Assembly: GCA_902362455.1 (NCBI GenBank)
Contig: CABIWJ010000009.1
Span: 1 to 64,000 of the forward strand
Length of the DNA: 64,000 nt
Source: Eubacteriaceae bacterium
GTDB taxonomy: Bacteria; Bacillota; Clostridia; Lachnospirales; Lachnospiraceae
Reading direction: 5' to 3'
Positions 1 through 8,573 of this stretch are shown in pieces. The notes beneath the pieces are model-generated. The model was not told the origin of the DNA, ran no database searches, and worked only from the letters and a program-made list of their open reading frames with translations. The position numbers and the translations under genes are program-made. Numbering within the stretch: position 1 is the stretch's first letter; each line of letters starts with the position of its first letter.

Positions 1-27
1 GAAGTTAAGAATTGGAAGATAAGTTAA
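1..27 (+). CDS. possible C-terminal tail of an upstream gene
   Basis: Frame 1 stays open from the window edge to a TAA at 25-27, giving only eight residues (EVKNWKIS). A strong terminator on the same strand follows about 40 bases later, which is what one expects just after a gene end. Too short to assign, and the other two frames also close quickly, so this is a weak call. Confidence 0.25.
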   Translation, partial: EVKNWKIS

Positions 28-65
28 TGTGTAGTTTTGAAGGTACAGAAGGATATATAAAGAAG

Positions 66-96
66 AAAAAGAGAACAGATGATGTTCTCTTTTTTT
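66..96 (+). terminator. Rho-independent terminator
   Basis: An A-rich left arm ending AGAGAAC (66-76) pairs with GTTCTCTTTTT (84-94) across a 7-base loop, and the right arm runs into a T tract. It ends whatever transcript enters from the left edge. Confidence 0.85.
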
Positions 97-231
97 GCTT
101 ACCAGGAAAATTCGTTGAAATTGTCCTGGTAAGCAAAAACGCTCCGCGAGGATCGCACTGAGGCGGAGCAGAAAATGTTGCTATATCAACCCGCCGCAGG
201 CGGGGAATGTCGCAAGCGGCATTCTTTATTC
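97..231. repeat. multi-hairpin intergenic repeat, copy 1
   Basis: A string of perfect hairpins: GCTTACCAGGA/TCCTGGTAAGC (97-107 and 124-134), GCTCCGC/GCGGAGC (141-147 and 173-179), CCCGCC/GGCGGG (190-195 and 199-204), and a GAATG...CATTC stem capped by CAAG (205-224), followed by TTTATTC. The first and last modules and the GCTCCGC core recur at 52027-52114. It is far more GC-rich than its surroundings. No coding frame is apparent. The remainder of the gap up to the gene at 350 is AT-rich and holds only candidate -10 boxes. Confidence 0.75.
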
Positions 232-302
232 CTTTATTGTGTAGAAATATATTAAGATGAAACATTATAATAAATATGATGTTATAGAGGATTATATATG
301 CT

Positions 303-325
303 ATAATATAATATGTTGTTATAAT
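303..325 (+). promoter_or_regulatory. candidate -10 boxes for the HAD gene
   Basis: Two TATAAT hexamers lie at 303-308 and 320-325, 25 to 47 bases before the start codon. Neither has a convincing -35 element at 16-18 bases, so the promoter assignment is tentative. Confidence 0.3.
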
Positions 326-349
326 TTAATGCATTTACAGGAGGAATTT

Positions 350-1072
350 ATGTATAAAAACTATATTTTTGATTTATACGGAACACTAATTGACATCAAT
401 ACTAATGAATGGAATGCTAATTTATGGAAGAAAATGCAGGAATTCTATGCATTTCATGGAGCAGTGTATAAAACAGTGGACTTGAAAAGAGAATATTTCA
501 GAATATGTGAAGAAGAAGAAAAGAAAATGTCAGATAAATATGACTATCCGGAAATAAAGGTTGAGAATGTATTTATGAAATTATTTCAGAACAAGGGGAT
601 AGATATAGATATGAATACATGCATTGTGGCAGGACAATTTTTTAGAATTATATCTACTGAATATATAAGATTATATGATGGTGTAGTTGAAATGTTAGAA
701 CTATTGAAGAAGAAGAATAAGAAAATATATCTTTTATCAAATGCACAACAGATTATTTCAGAATATGAGATGAAATATTTAGATATCTATAAATATTTTG
801 ACGGAATAGTATTTTCGTCGGATGAAAAATGCAGAAAGCCATCAAAGACATTTTATAATATATTATTGAACCGATATAATTTGAAAAAAGAAGAATCAGT
901 AATGATAGGAAATGACTGGATATCAGATATTGAGGGGGCAAAGAAAGCAGGTCTTGATTCAGTATATTTACATACTAATATATCACCAAAGAAAACTATT
1001 ATTGAAAATGTACAGGCGAAATATATTATAAAAGATGGAAATATAGAAAGTATAAGAAAAATTATCGCATAA
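350..1072 (+). CDS. HAD family hydrolase (subfamily IA phosphatase)
   Basis: A 240-residue soluble phosphatase of the haloacid dehalogenase superfamily. The start at 350 is chosen because AGGAGGAA lies just upstream and the protein then begins directly with the catalytic motif I, DLYGTLID (DxxGT). An upstream in-frame ATG at 257 would add 31 residues with no ribosome site. Motif II is LLSNA near residue 128, motif III the lysine around CRKPS, and motif IV is GNDWISDIEGAKKAG, which carries the metal-binding aspartates. The closest functional group is the YjjG-like nucleotidase or phosphoglycolate phosphatase class, but the substrate cannot be read from sequence. It stands alone between a repeat element and the pullulanase promoter. 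Confidence 0.85.
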   Translation: MYKNYIFDLYGTLIDINTNEWNANLWKKMQEFYAFHGAVYKTVDLKREYFRICEEEEKKMSDKYDYPEIKVENVFMKLFQNKGIDIDMNTCIVAGQFFRIISTEYIRLYDGVVEMLELLKKKNKKIYLLSNAQQIISEYEMKYLDIYKYFDGIVFSSDEKCRKPSKTFYNILLNRYNLKKEESVMIGNDWISDIEGAKKAGLDSVYLHTNISPKKTIIENVQAKYIIKDGNIESIRKIIA

Positions 1073-1129
1073 CACATAATAATTTTAGTGAAATTGTATA
1101 AAAATCCACTTCTAATTTTATGATTGTTA

Positions 1130-1138
1130 TGTTATAAT
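1130..1138 (+). promoter_or_regulatory. extended -10 promoter of the pullulanase gene
   Basis: TGTTATAAT matches an extended -10 (TGnTATAAT) 35 bases before the start codon. No good -35 hexamer is present, which is common for extended -10 promoters. The gene has a strong AAGGAGG ribosome site. Confidence 0.55.
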
Positions 1139-1172
1139 AAAATTTAGCCATTAAAATAAAAAGGAGGATACT

Positions 1173-3914
1173 ATGAAAAAAAGATTAAAAGCGTTACTTA
1201 TTGCGTTAGTGCTTTTGGTAACATCAGTAATTTCAATTAATGGTGATTACATTGTTGCTAATGCAGAAAATGATGGAATAACAGTTAATTTCCATTTCAC
1301 AGGGGCAAGCAGTTATGATGATTACAGATTGTGGTTGTGGACAATTGGCGATGGCTGGGAGGCTAAGATGACAGCCGGTGCTAATGAAGCAACATATGCA
1401 ATGCAGACCGAGACATCTACATTAAAGATTGGTTACGTTGTTAAGAAAGGTGAAGGCTGGGAAGGAAAAGATTATAGTGAAGACAGATTTGTTGACCTTT
1501 CAAAATATGTTTCAGGTACAGTTGAAGTTTATATTACTTCAAAAGTAGGAGCTGTTAAAATTGATGATTCAAAAGCTGTAACAGGACTCAAGCTTACATC
1601 TGCTAAGACAGAAGATTTAGAGAATATCACATTTACATCAGCAGTTGATATAGCAGATGTAGATGCACTTAATCTTAAAATCAAAAATACAACAGATGAC
1701 ACATATGAGACAATCAAGAGTGTTAAAGGTAATGGAACATCATTTACAATCACAGTTGCTGAGAAGTTAAATATCTTAAAGAGCTACGAGATTGAATACC
1801 TTGGAGGTATGACATTTATGATAGGATTACCAGATGTATATTCAAATGGTGGATTTGATGAAAAATATACTTATGCAGGTAATGACTTAGGTGCTACATG
1901 GTCAGCTTCTAAAACAGATTTCAGAGTCTGGGCTCCATTAGCAACAGAAGTTTCTATTAACTTATATCAGTCAGGAACAGCAGGAACAGACGATAAGATT
2001 TCGACAACTCCTATGACAGCTGATGTAAATGGTACATGGGTAGCTTCTATTGATGGAGACCTAAATGGTGTATATTACACATATACAGCAACAGTTAATG
2101 GAAATGTTGTTGAAGATATCATTGATCCATATGCAAGAACTTCAGGTGTTAACGGTAACAGAGGTATGATTATTGACCTTGATTCTACAGATCCTGAAGG
2201 TTGGGCAAATGATAAGAGTCCAGCAACATCACCTAATTATGTTGATGATGTACTTTATGAATTACATATCAGAGATTTCTCTATTGATGCATCTTCTGGT
2301 ATGAAGAACAAAGGTAAATACTTAGCATTTACAGAAAAAGGAACAGTTAACTCATACGGACAGTCAACAGGTGTTGATTACTTAAAAGACTTAGGTGTTA
2401 CACATGTTCATTTATTACCAACATTTGACTATGCTTCAGTTGATGAAACAAAGTTAGATACACCACAGTACAACTGGGGATATGATCCACAGAACTTCAA
2501 CATTCCAGAGGGTTCTTATTCAACAGATCCTTACAACGGAGCAGTCAGAGTAAATGAATTCAAACAGATGGTACAGTCATTACATAATGCAGGAATCAGC
2601 GTTGTAATGGACGTTGTATACGGACATGTTAACAGTGCATCAGATTTCAGTATTAACAAACTTACACCAAATTATTATTCAAGACCAAATTCAAATGCTT
2701 CAGGTTGTGGTAATGATACAGCAACAGAGCGTGCTATGAATAGTAAATATATTGTTGATTCAGTAGTTTACTGGGCAACAGAATATCACATTGATGGTTT
2801 CAGAATTGACCAGGAAGGTTTATTTGATACAGATACAATTAATGCTATGATAGATGCACTTCGTGCAATCAATCCTAATATCATTGTATATGGTGAAGGA
2901 TGGAGTATGTCATCAACAGTTACAACAAAAGATGTAAAATTAGCAAGCCAGACTGCTGCTGATATAACACAAGGTTCAGGATACTTCAGTGATGCTATAC
3001 GTGATGCATTAAAAGGTTCAGTATTTAATACAACACCAGGTTACGTAACAGGTGGTTTCGAAAAATTAAGTACAGTATTATCTTCAATCATTGCTAATCC
3101 AGGTTGGCAGTGGAATCCAAATCAGGTAGTTAACTACAATTCTTGTCACGATAATTATACATTATTTGATAGAATTACAATTACTGATGGAAATACAGAG
3201 ACAAGCTTTGCAGACAGAGTTAAACAGAACAACTTAGCAGCAGCATTCGTATTTTCTTCACAGGGTGTTCCTTTTATTCAGGCTGGTGAAGAAATCTTAA
3301 GAACTAAACCAAATGGTGATGGAACATATGAAGAGAACAGTTATTGCTCACCAGATGCAGTTAACTCTATTAAATGGGATACATTAAATGAAGCAGCATA
3401 TGCAACAACACATGATTATTATAAGGGACTTATAGCATTCAGAAAAGCACATGCAGGCTTAAGAATGACATCTGATACAGATATCGATAAAAACCTTACA
3501 TTCTTACTTGAGGGTGAAAGAGATGATAGAGCAATAGCATACCAGATAGCAGGTGGAGCAAATGGTGAAGCTTCTGATGGTATCGTTGTAGTTTATAACC
3601 CAAGCAATGCACCTATAAGTGTAGATTTACCAGATGGTGAATGGGGCATTTATGTTCAGGGTGACAAAGCTGGTAATGAATTATTAGGAACAGCAACAGG
3701 TAGTGTTTCAGTTGGTGCAGTATCTTGTACAATTCTTGTAAAAAATAATAAAGCAAATACAGGTTCAAATGGTAATACACCTAAAGATGATAATGCAGCA
3801 ATCGTTAAGACAGGTGATTCTTCAACAAGAACAGTAATGTTTATCGGTATTGGTGTAGTTGCGTTAGCAGTAGTAACAGTACTCGTTGTAAAAAGAAAAA
3901 AAGAATTAAATTAG
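1173..3914 (+). CDS. secreted, membrane-anchored type I pullulanase
   Basis: A 913-residue debranching enzyme that would cleave alpha-1,6 bonds of pullulan and starch outside the cell. It has a signal peptide (residues 1-31), a CBM41-like starch-binding domain (about 35-130), a CBM48-like domain starting at DFRVWAP (about 249-330), and a GH13 barrel with the pullulanase signature YNWGYDP at 433-439. Candidate catalytic residues are D546 (in DGFRID), E575 (GEGW) and D660 (HDN). The C-terminus has VKTGDSS, a hydrophobic span and KRKK, resembling a sortase-type anchor without a full LPXTG. Region I reads DVVYGH instead of DVVYNH and region II DGFRIDQEG instead of DGFRFDLMG, so activity should not be taken for granted. 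It is followed 22 bases later by another surface starch-binding-like protein. Confidence 0.93.
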   Translation: MKKRLKALLIALVLLVTSVISINGDYIVANAENDGITVNFHFTGASSYDDYRLWLWTIGDGWEAKMTAGANEATYAMQTETSTLKIGYVVKKGEGWEGKDYSEDRFVDLSKYVSGTVEVYITSKVGAVKIDDSKAVTGLKLTSAKTEDLENITFTSAVDIADVDALNLKIKNTTDDTYETIKSVKGNGTSFTITVAEKLNILKSYEIEYLGGMTFMIGLPDVYSNGGFDEKYTYAGNDLGATWSASKTDFRVWAPLATEVSINLYQSGTAGTDDKISTTPMTADVNGTWVASIDGDLNGVYYTYTATVNGNVVEDIIDPYARTSGVNGNRGMIIDLDSTDPEGWANDKSPATSPNYVDDVLYELHIRDFSIDASSGMKNKGKYLAFTEKGTVNSYGQSTGVDYLKDLGVTHVHLLPTFDYASVDETKLDTPQYNWGYDPQNFNIPEGSYSTDPYNGAVRVNEFKQMVQSLHNAGISVVMDVVYGHVNSASDFSINKLTPNYYSRPNSNASGCGNDTATERAMNSKYIVDSVVYWATEYHIDGFRIDQEGLFDTDTINAMIDALRAINPNIIVYGEGWSMSSTVTTKDVKLASQTAADITQGSGYFSDAIRDALKGSVFNTTPGYVTGGFEKLSTVLSSIIANPGWQWNPNQVVNYNSCHDNYTLFDRITITDGNTETSFADRVKQNNLAAAFVFSSQGVPFIQAGEEILRTKPNGDGTYEENSYCSPDAVNSIKWDTLNEAAYATTHDYYKGLIAFRKAHAGLRMTSDTDIDKNLTFLLEGERDDRAIAYQIAGGANGEASDGIVVVYNPSNAPISVDLPDGEWGIYVQGDKAGNELLGTATGSVSVGAVSCTILVKNNKANTGSNGNTPKDDNAAIVKTGDSSTRTVMFIGIGVVALAVVTVLVVKRKKELN

Positions 3915-3936
3915 TTTCAGGGGTGTGTTATTTATT

Positions 3937-4635
3937 ATGGAAAGAGTTAAAAAGATAATACTTATGGCTGTCACTTTTGTGGCAGTCGTAGGAATGACAT
4001 TTATTAATAATAATGTTGCATATGCAGATAATGAAAAAACTATAACAATACATTATCATAGAGATGATGCAAATTATAGTGGATATGTTTTAGCTATCTG
4101 GGATGAATATAATCAGGGAACTGATTACGACTTTAAAGTAAGTGGTAATGAAGCAACAGTTAGTTACACATGTTCATCAAGTGAGGCAACAGTTGTTACA
4201 TTTGTAGTTAAACCAAAAGATGGTTCAACAGCAGAATATGGTAAGAACAGAACTGTTGATATCAGTGAGGTTTCAGAAAATAATGTTGATGTATATATTA
4301 AATCCGGAGAAGAAAAGATTTCTACAAAAGGTTTTGATGAACTTGGTGGAATTGAAGTGACAACTCAGGAATCAACAAGTCAGGCTGCCCAGACAACAGA
4401 GGCAGCAACTCAGGAATCAACAACAGTTAATGAAGAAACAACTGCAGGCGAAGAAACAACAGTTGCTGCTGATACAGCAACTGCTAACAATGAAACACAG
4501 CCAGTAAATACTGCTACTGTTTCAAATGCTAAGAATAAAGATTATTCAGTAGGTACAGGAACAGTAATTATAATTGACATTATTTCAATTATAGTTTTAG
4601 CAGGAGTTTCATATCTTGTATGTAATAAGAAATAG
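3937..4635 (+). CDS. surface protein with CBM41-like domain
   Basis: A 232-residue protein with a signal peptide (MERVKKIILMAVTF...YADN), a pullulanase-type carbohydrate-binding domain (ITIHYHRDDANYSGYVLAIWD, about residues 35-125), a long Thr/Glu/Ala-rich linker, and a single C-terminal membrane span ending CNKK. The binding domain resembles the N-terminal domain of the pullulanase just upstream, and the two are probably co-transcribed. It has no catalytic domain, so the likely role is holding starch at the cell surface. ATG at 3937 follows AGGGGTG at 3919-3925; an in-frame GTG at 3925 overlaps that ribosome site. The domain call rests on similarity to the neighbour. Confidence 0.75.
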   Translation: MERVKKIILMAVTFVAVVGMTFINNNVAYADNEKTITIHYHRDDANYSGYVLAIWDEYNQGTDYDFKVSGNEATVSYTCSSSEATVVTFVVKPKDGSTAEYGKNRTVDISEVSENNVDVYIKSGEEKISTKGFDELGGIEVTTQESTSQAAQTTEAATQESTTVNEETTAGEETTVAADTATANNETQPVNTATVSNAKNKDYSVGTGTVIIIDIISIIVLAGVSYLVCNKK

Positions 4636-4674
4636 CAATAATTATTTTAAAAAATCAAATAATTATATATGAAT

Positions 4675-4745
4675 AAAGGTTCTTTATGTTAATAGATTAT
4701 GAAGAAATTATGTCTTATGTATCTATTAGGTAAAGAGCCTTTTTT
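4675..4745 (+). terminator. terminator of the pullulanase operon
   Basis: AAAGGTTCTTTA (4675-4686) pairs with TAAAGAGCCTTT (4731-4742), with one G-U pair. An inner AATAGAT/ATCTATT stem extends it, and a T run closes it. Confidence 0.8.
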
Positions 4746-4789
4746 CTGTCTTGCCCAAGAATTTTATCTATGTTATATTCTATATGTTT

Positions 4790-5717
4790 GTTGGAATATT
4801 AATCAATAAAGCAGTACCGGGATATTTTTACAGAATGGATAAGAATGGTGTAATGTCTGATGGTTCTGCATGTGGTAATGATACTGCATCTGAGAGAAGT
4901 ATGGTCAGCAAATATTTTGTGGATTCTGTATTATACTGGGCTAAAGAATATCACATTGATGGATTTAGATTTGACCTTGTAGGGCTTATTGATATTGATA
5001 CAATTAATAAGATCAGAGAGGAACTTGATAAAATAAGACCTAATATTATGATGTATGGTGAGGGATGGACATTAAATACTAAATTAACAAAGAAAGACGT
5101 ATTGCTAGCTACACAGAAAAACATTATTTGATAAGATACATTTATGTAATGCGGAAATATCATTTGAACAGGCTGTTAAACAGAACCTTCTTGCTATTTC
5201 AATTGTAATGCTGTCACAGGGAATACCTCTAATGCATGCAGGTGAGGAAATGTTAAGAACCAAAGAAGATGAGAATGGTGAATATGTAAGTGATAGCGTA
5301 AGGTCATCTGATTATGTTAATTCAATTAAATGGGATAATCTTAAGAAGAAAGAATATTATGATGTGTATGAATATTATAAAGGTCTGATTGCATTTAGAA
5401 AGTCACATAAGGTTTTCATGATGTCAGATGCAAAGGAAATTAAAAAGAAAAATTCCTTTATTGATACTGATGATGAAAAAGTAATTGCATATAAATTGAT
5501 AGAAGATGATAAAGAGATTTATGTAATCTTTAATGCCGATGATAAAGAAAGAGATGTTAGGATAGGTTCTGAAAATGATGTGTTTAAATGTTATATTAAT
5601 GATAAAAAGGCAGGAAATTCAGAATTAGAAAGCTGTAATGGTGTGGTAGGTGTAAAGGGAACATCTTGTAAGGTTTTAATCTCTGCTCTTAACAACGGCA
5701 GTGGAATCCTTATATAA
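4790..5717 (+). pseudogene. decayed second type I pullulanase
   Basis: Two frames keep pullulanase sequence but no whole enzyme. The first part (to about 5131) reads KAVPGYFYRMDKNG and DGFRFDLVGLIDID, and stops at GEGWTLNTKLTKKDVLLATQ. It then shifts frame into TLFDKIHLCNAEISFEQAVKQN (5126 onward), which matches the intact gene only some 60 residues further on, so an internal deletion and frameshift occurred near 5120. The N-terminal half, including signal peptide, CBMs and the YNWGYDP motif, is missing. The 3' end runs into a copy of the tail of the neighbouring LacI gene. Its region II (FRFDLVG) is more canonical than that of the intact pullulanase, so it is an older paralogue and not a recent copy. 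Confidence 0.85.
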
Positions 5718-5785
5718 AGACCGCAATCGTAAACTAAATATAGTTTTAATCTCTGTTCTTAACAACGGCAGTGGAATCCCTTATA
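5673..5785. repeat. direct repeat of the LacI gene 3' end
   Basis: The 42 bases at 5673-5714 recur at 5743-5785 with one substitution and one extra base. The second copy is the real 3' end of the minus-strand LacI gene; the first is fused to the end of the pullulanase remnant. The copies are offset by 70 bases. Confidence 0.9.
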
Positions 5786-6765
5786 ATTAAATCAGCTCTT
5801 AAGATTGCTTTACTAATAGGAATATTATTAATCAGGCAGTCTAATAACATCATAGCACTTTTGCCTAAACTTAATCTGTCCTGACGAATAGAAGTAAGTT
5901 GTGGAGTTATACTCTGACATATTGGCAGATCATCAAAGCCAATAATGCTTATATCTTCAGGAACTTTAAGACCACGTTTCTGAACTTCTGATATTGCACC
6001 AGATGCAATTAAGTCGCTGGCACAGATAATAGCTGTTGCACCACGATCAATGAATTTAGGAACGTGATATTTAGCACAATCAGGAACGTAATATCCGGAT
6101 TCTAATAAATGTGGATCAACATAAAGATTAAGTTCATTCATAATGGTAGAAAATGCCTGGGTCTGCTGGGAAGATACCATTGTATTTCTTGCACCATTAA
6201 GAAATGCAATCTTAGTATGTCCGAGTGAATGTAAATGATGAATTGCAAGTTTAAGCCCTTCATAGTGATCTGTTCCAACATAGCCTACTTTAGGATTGTT
6301 TAATATATAATTATCAAAAAGTACAGTTGGCATTCTTGTTTTACTTATTTGCATACTATAGTCATTATGAATAGAGAAACCAATCATAAATGCACCACTA
6401 TAGCCATTAGTAATCATAAATTTATCATATTCATTTTTACTTTGTGCATTCAAATTAGAAGGAACTATATCAACTTTCCAATTACGAATTTCAGCGGATT
6501 GCTTAAAACCCTGAATTAAATCATATCCAAACTGCTCTCGGTTTTCATAATCCATATTCTCTATAAATACACAAACTTTCCTTTCGAATTGACCATTAAG
6601 GCCGGTAAAATGTTTACGTCTCTTAGGGGAATAGCCAAGTTCTATGGCAGCGGCTATGACTTTATCTCTTGTCTCGTCGCTTATATCAGTTGCATTATTA
6701 AGACCTTTAGAAACTGTACTTGAGGCAATGCCAAGATAATCAGAAATATCTTTAATTGTTACCAT
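5746..6765 (-). CDS. LacI family transcriptional regulator
   Basis: A 339-residue repressor with an N-terminal helix-turn-helix (TIKDISDYLGIASSTVSKGLN, residues 3-23), the hinge region, and a periplasmic-binding-protein-like sensor domain ending around IRQDRLSLGKSAMMLL. It is divergent from malQ-glgP and sits next to the pullulanase genes, so it most likely controls starch or maltodextrin genes (MalR-like role, inferred from position). AGGAGG precedes the start. The intergenic region towards malQ contains an inverted repeat and phased A-tracts that are candidate binding sites. Confidence 0.93.
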   Translation of the reverse strand: MVTIKDISDYLGIASSTVSKGLNNATDISDETRDKVIAAAIELGYSPKRRKHFTGLNGQFERKVCVFIENMDYENREQFGYDLIQGFKQSAEIRNWKVDIVPSNLNAQSKNEYDKFMITNGYSGAFMIGFSIHNDYSMQISKTRMPTVLFDNYILNNPKVGYVGTDHYEGLKLAIHHLHSLGHTKIAFLNGARNTMVSSQQTQAFSTIMNELNLYVDPHLLESGYYVPDCAKYHVPKFIDRGATAIICASDLIASGAISEVQKRGLKVPEDISIIGFDDLPICQSITPQLTSIRQDRLSLGKSAMMLLDCLINNIPISKAILRADLIIRDSTAVVKNRD

Positions 6766-6866
6766 ATAAGTCCTCCTGGATATATAATAAATATTATTAA
6801 GAATTTAAAATAGAAGCATTAATGTATATAATATAGCAAACTAGTATGAAAAATGCAATAAGAAAT

Positions 6867-6905
6867 TTCGATAATTTTCGAAAAAATACGAAAAAATTAC
6901 GAAAA
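6867..6905. promoter_or_regulatory. operator-like palindrome and phased CGAAAA tracts
   Basis: TTCGATAATTTTCGAA (6867-6882) has TTCGA/TCGAA arms. CGAAAA motifs start at 6879, 6889 and 6900, one helical turn apart, so the DNA is probably curved. It lies about 35 bases upstream of the malQ -35 box and is the best candidate for LacI-type or activator binding. Confidence 0.45.
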
Positions 6906-6939
6906 TAGTAAATAAAGGTAATATTTATAATTTATTACC

Positions 6940-6968
6940 TTGACTACATAGTTGGCAAATGATAAAAT
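6940..6968 (+). promoter_or_regulatory. malQ-glgP promoter
   Basis: TTGACT (6940-6945), a 17-base spacer and TAAAAT (6963-6968) fit a vegetative promoter. The malQ start with a GAGGTG ribosome site follows 38 bases later. Confidence 0.75.
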
Positions 6969-7006
6969 TAGGTTGTATTTCGGAATAACAACAATGAGGT
7001 GAAAAT

Positions 7007-8521
7007 ATGGCTGAAATGATGAATGAAAAAAAAGACAGAGCATTGAAGCGTGGAGCAGGATTATTGCTTCCAATAAGTAGTTTACCATCTCCATATGGTA
7101 TTGGTACACTTGGTAAAGAAGCTTACAAGTTCGTCGATTATTTAGTTGAAGCAGGTCAGAAATATTGGCAGGTGCTTCCGGTAGGACCTACAAGTTATGG
7201 AGATAGTCCATACCAGTCTTTTTCAGCTTTTGCTGGTAATCCATACTTTATTGATTTAGATTATCTTGTTGAAGAAGGATTAATAACAAAAGCACAGATT
7301 AAGAAGTTCCCTTGGGGAGATAATGCAGAGTATATTGATTATGCAACTGTATATGGCTCAAGATTCCAGATTTTAAGAATGGCATTTAATAATAGTACAT
7401 ATGCGGAGACAAAGGAATATGCACAGTTTGAAAAAGATAATGAATATTGGTTAGATGACTATAGTTTATATATGGCTGTTAAGTTCAAGTTTGACAATCA
7501 GGAATGGTCAAAATGGGACTACGATATTAAAGCCAGACAGCCTGAAGCAATAGACAGATATAAAGAAGAGCTTAAAGATGATATTGCTTTCTGGAAATTC
7601 TGTCAGTTCAAGTTCTTTGAGCAGTGGAATAAATTACGTGTTTATGCAAATGAAAGCGGCATAGAGATAATAGGAGATATTCCTATTTACGTGGCTATGG
7701 ACAGTGCTGATGTATGGGCTCATAAAGATTTATTCGAACTTGATGAAGATTTCGAACAGATTAATGTTGCAGGTGTTCCACCAGATGCATTTTCAGAGGA
7801 TGGACAGTTATGGGGTAATCCATTATATAACTGGAACAGAATGGAAGAATGTGATTTTGAATGGTGGAAACAGAGAATGGCGAGCAATTCTAAAATATAT
7901 GATTATATTAGAATTGACCATTTCATTGGTGTTGTAAATTATTACTCGATTGAAGCAGGCTGTGAAAATGCTAAAGAGGGTGTCTGGAGACAGGGACCTG
8001 GCAAGAAACTTACAGATGCTATAGACAGTGCAATCGGAGATGCTAAGATAATTGCTGAAGATTTAGGAATAGTAAGCCCGGCAGTAAGAGAATTATTAGC
8101 TGAGACAGGCTATCCTGGAATGAACATCATTGAGTTTGCATTTGATGGAGGTCCTACTAACTCACATTTACCACATAATTATAAACCTAATTCATTAGTA
8201 TATGGTGGTACACATGATAATGAAACAGTAGTAGGATATTTTTCAAGCAGAAGTGCGGCAGATCTTAAATATGCATACAAGTATCTTGGAGTTACCAAGA
8301 AATCAGAGATTCCTGCAGCGGTATTAAGAGCGGCATATGCAAGTGTTGCAGCAATAGCAATATTTCAGGTCCAGGATATATTAGAACTCGGAAATGAGGC
8401 AAGAATGAATACACCATCTACAGTTGGAGATAACTGGAAATGGAGAATGTTAAAAGGAAGCCTTACGAAGAAGAAAGCGAAAGAACTTAAAGAATTAGCA
8501 GAATTTTATGCTAGACTTTAG
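7007..8521 (+). CDS. malQ: 4-alpha-glucanotransferase (amylomaltase, GH77)
   Basis: A 504-residue cytoplasmic enzyme that moves alpha-1,4-glucan segments between maltodextrins, releasing glucose and lengthening chains for phosphorylase. Diagnostic pieces are RGAGLLLPISSLPSPYGIG at the N-terminus, SPYQSFSAFAGNPYFIDL, VAGVPPDAFSEDGQLWGNPLYNW, the nucleophile region IRIDHF, the acid/base IAEDLG, and GTHDNET. The length is normal for the family. It has its own promoter and its last codons overlap an upstream in-frame ATG of glgP, so the two genes are translated from one message. Confidence 0.96.
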   Translation: MAEMMNEKKDRALKRGAGLLLPISSLPSPYGIGTLGKEAYKFVDYLVEAGQKYWQVLPVGPTSYGDSPYQSFSAFAGNPYFIDLDYLVEEGLITKAQIKKFPWGDNAEYIDYATVYGSRFQILRMAFNNSTYAETKEYAQFEKDNEYWLDDYSLYMAVKFKFDNQEWSKWDYDIKARQPEAIDRYKEELKDDIAFWKFCQFKFFEQWNKLRVYANESGIEIIGDIPIYVAMDSADVWAHKDLFELDEDFEQINVAGVPPDAFSEDGQLWGNPLYNWNRMEECDFEWWKQRMASNSKIYDYIRIDHFIGVVNYYSIEAGCENAKEGVWRQGPGKKLTDAIDSAIGDAKIIAEDLGIVSPAVRELLAETGYPGMNIIEFAFDGGPTNSHLPHNYKPNSLVYGGTHDNETVVGYFSSRSAADLKYAYKYLGVTKKSEIPAAVLRAAYASVAAIAIFQVQDILELGNEARMNTPSTVGDNWKWRMLKGSLTKKKAKELKELAEFYARL

Positions 8522-8573
8522 TAAATATAAAAACAAAAATAATATAATTGAGCAGATAGGAGAAAAAGAAGGA

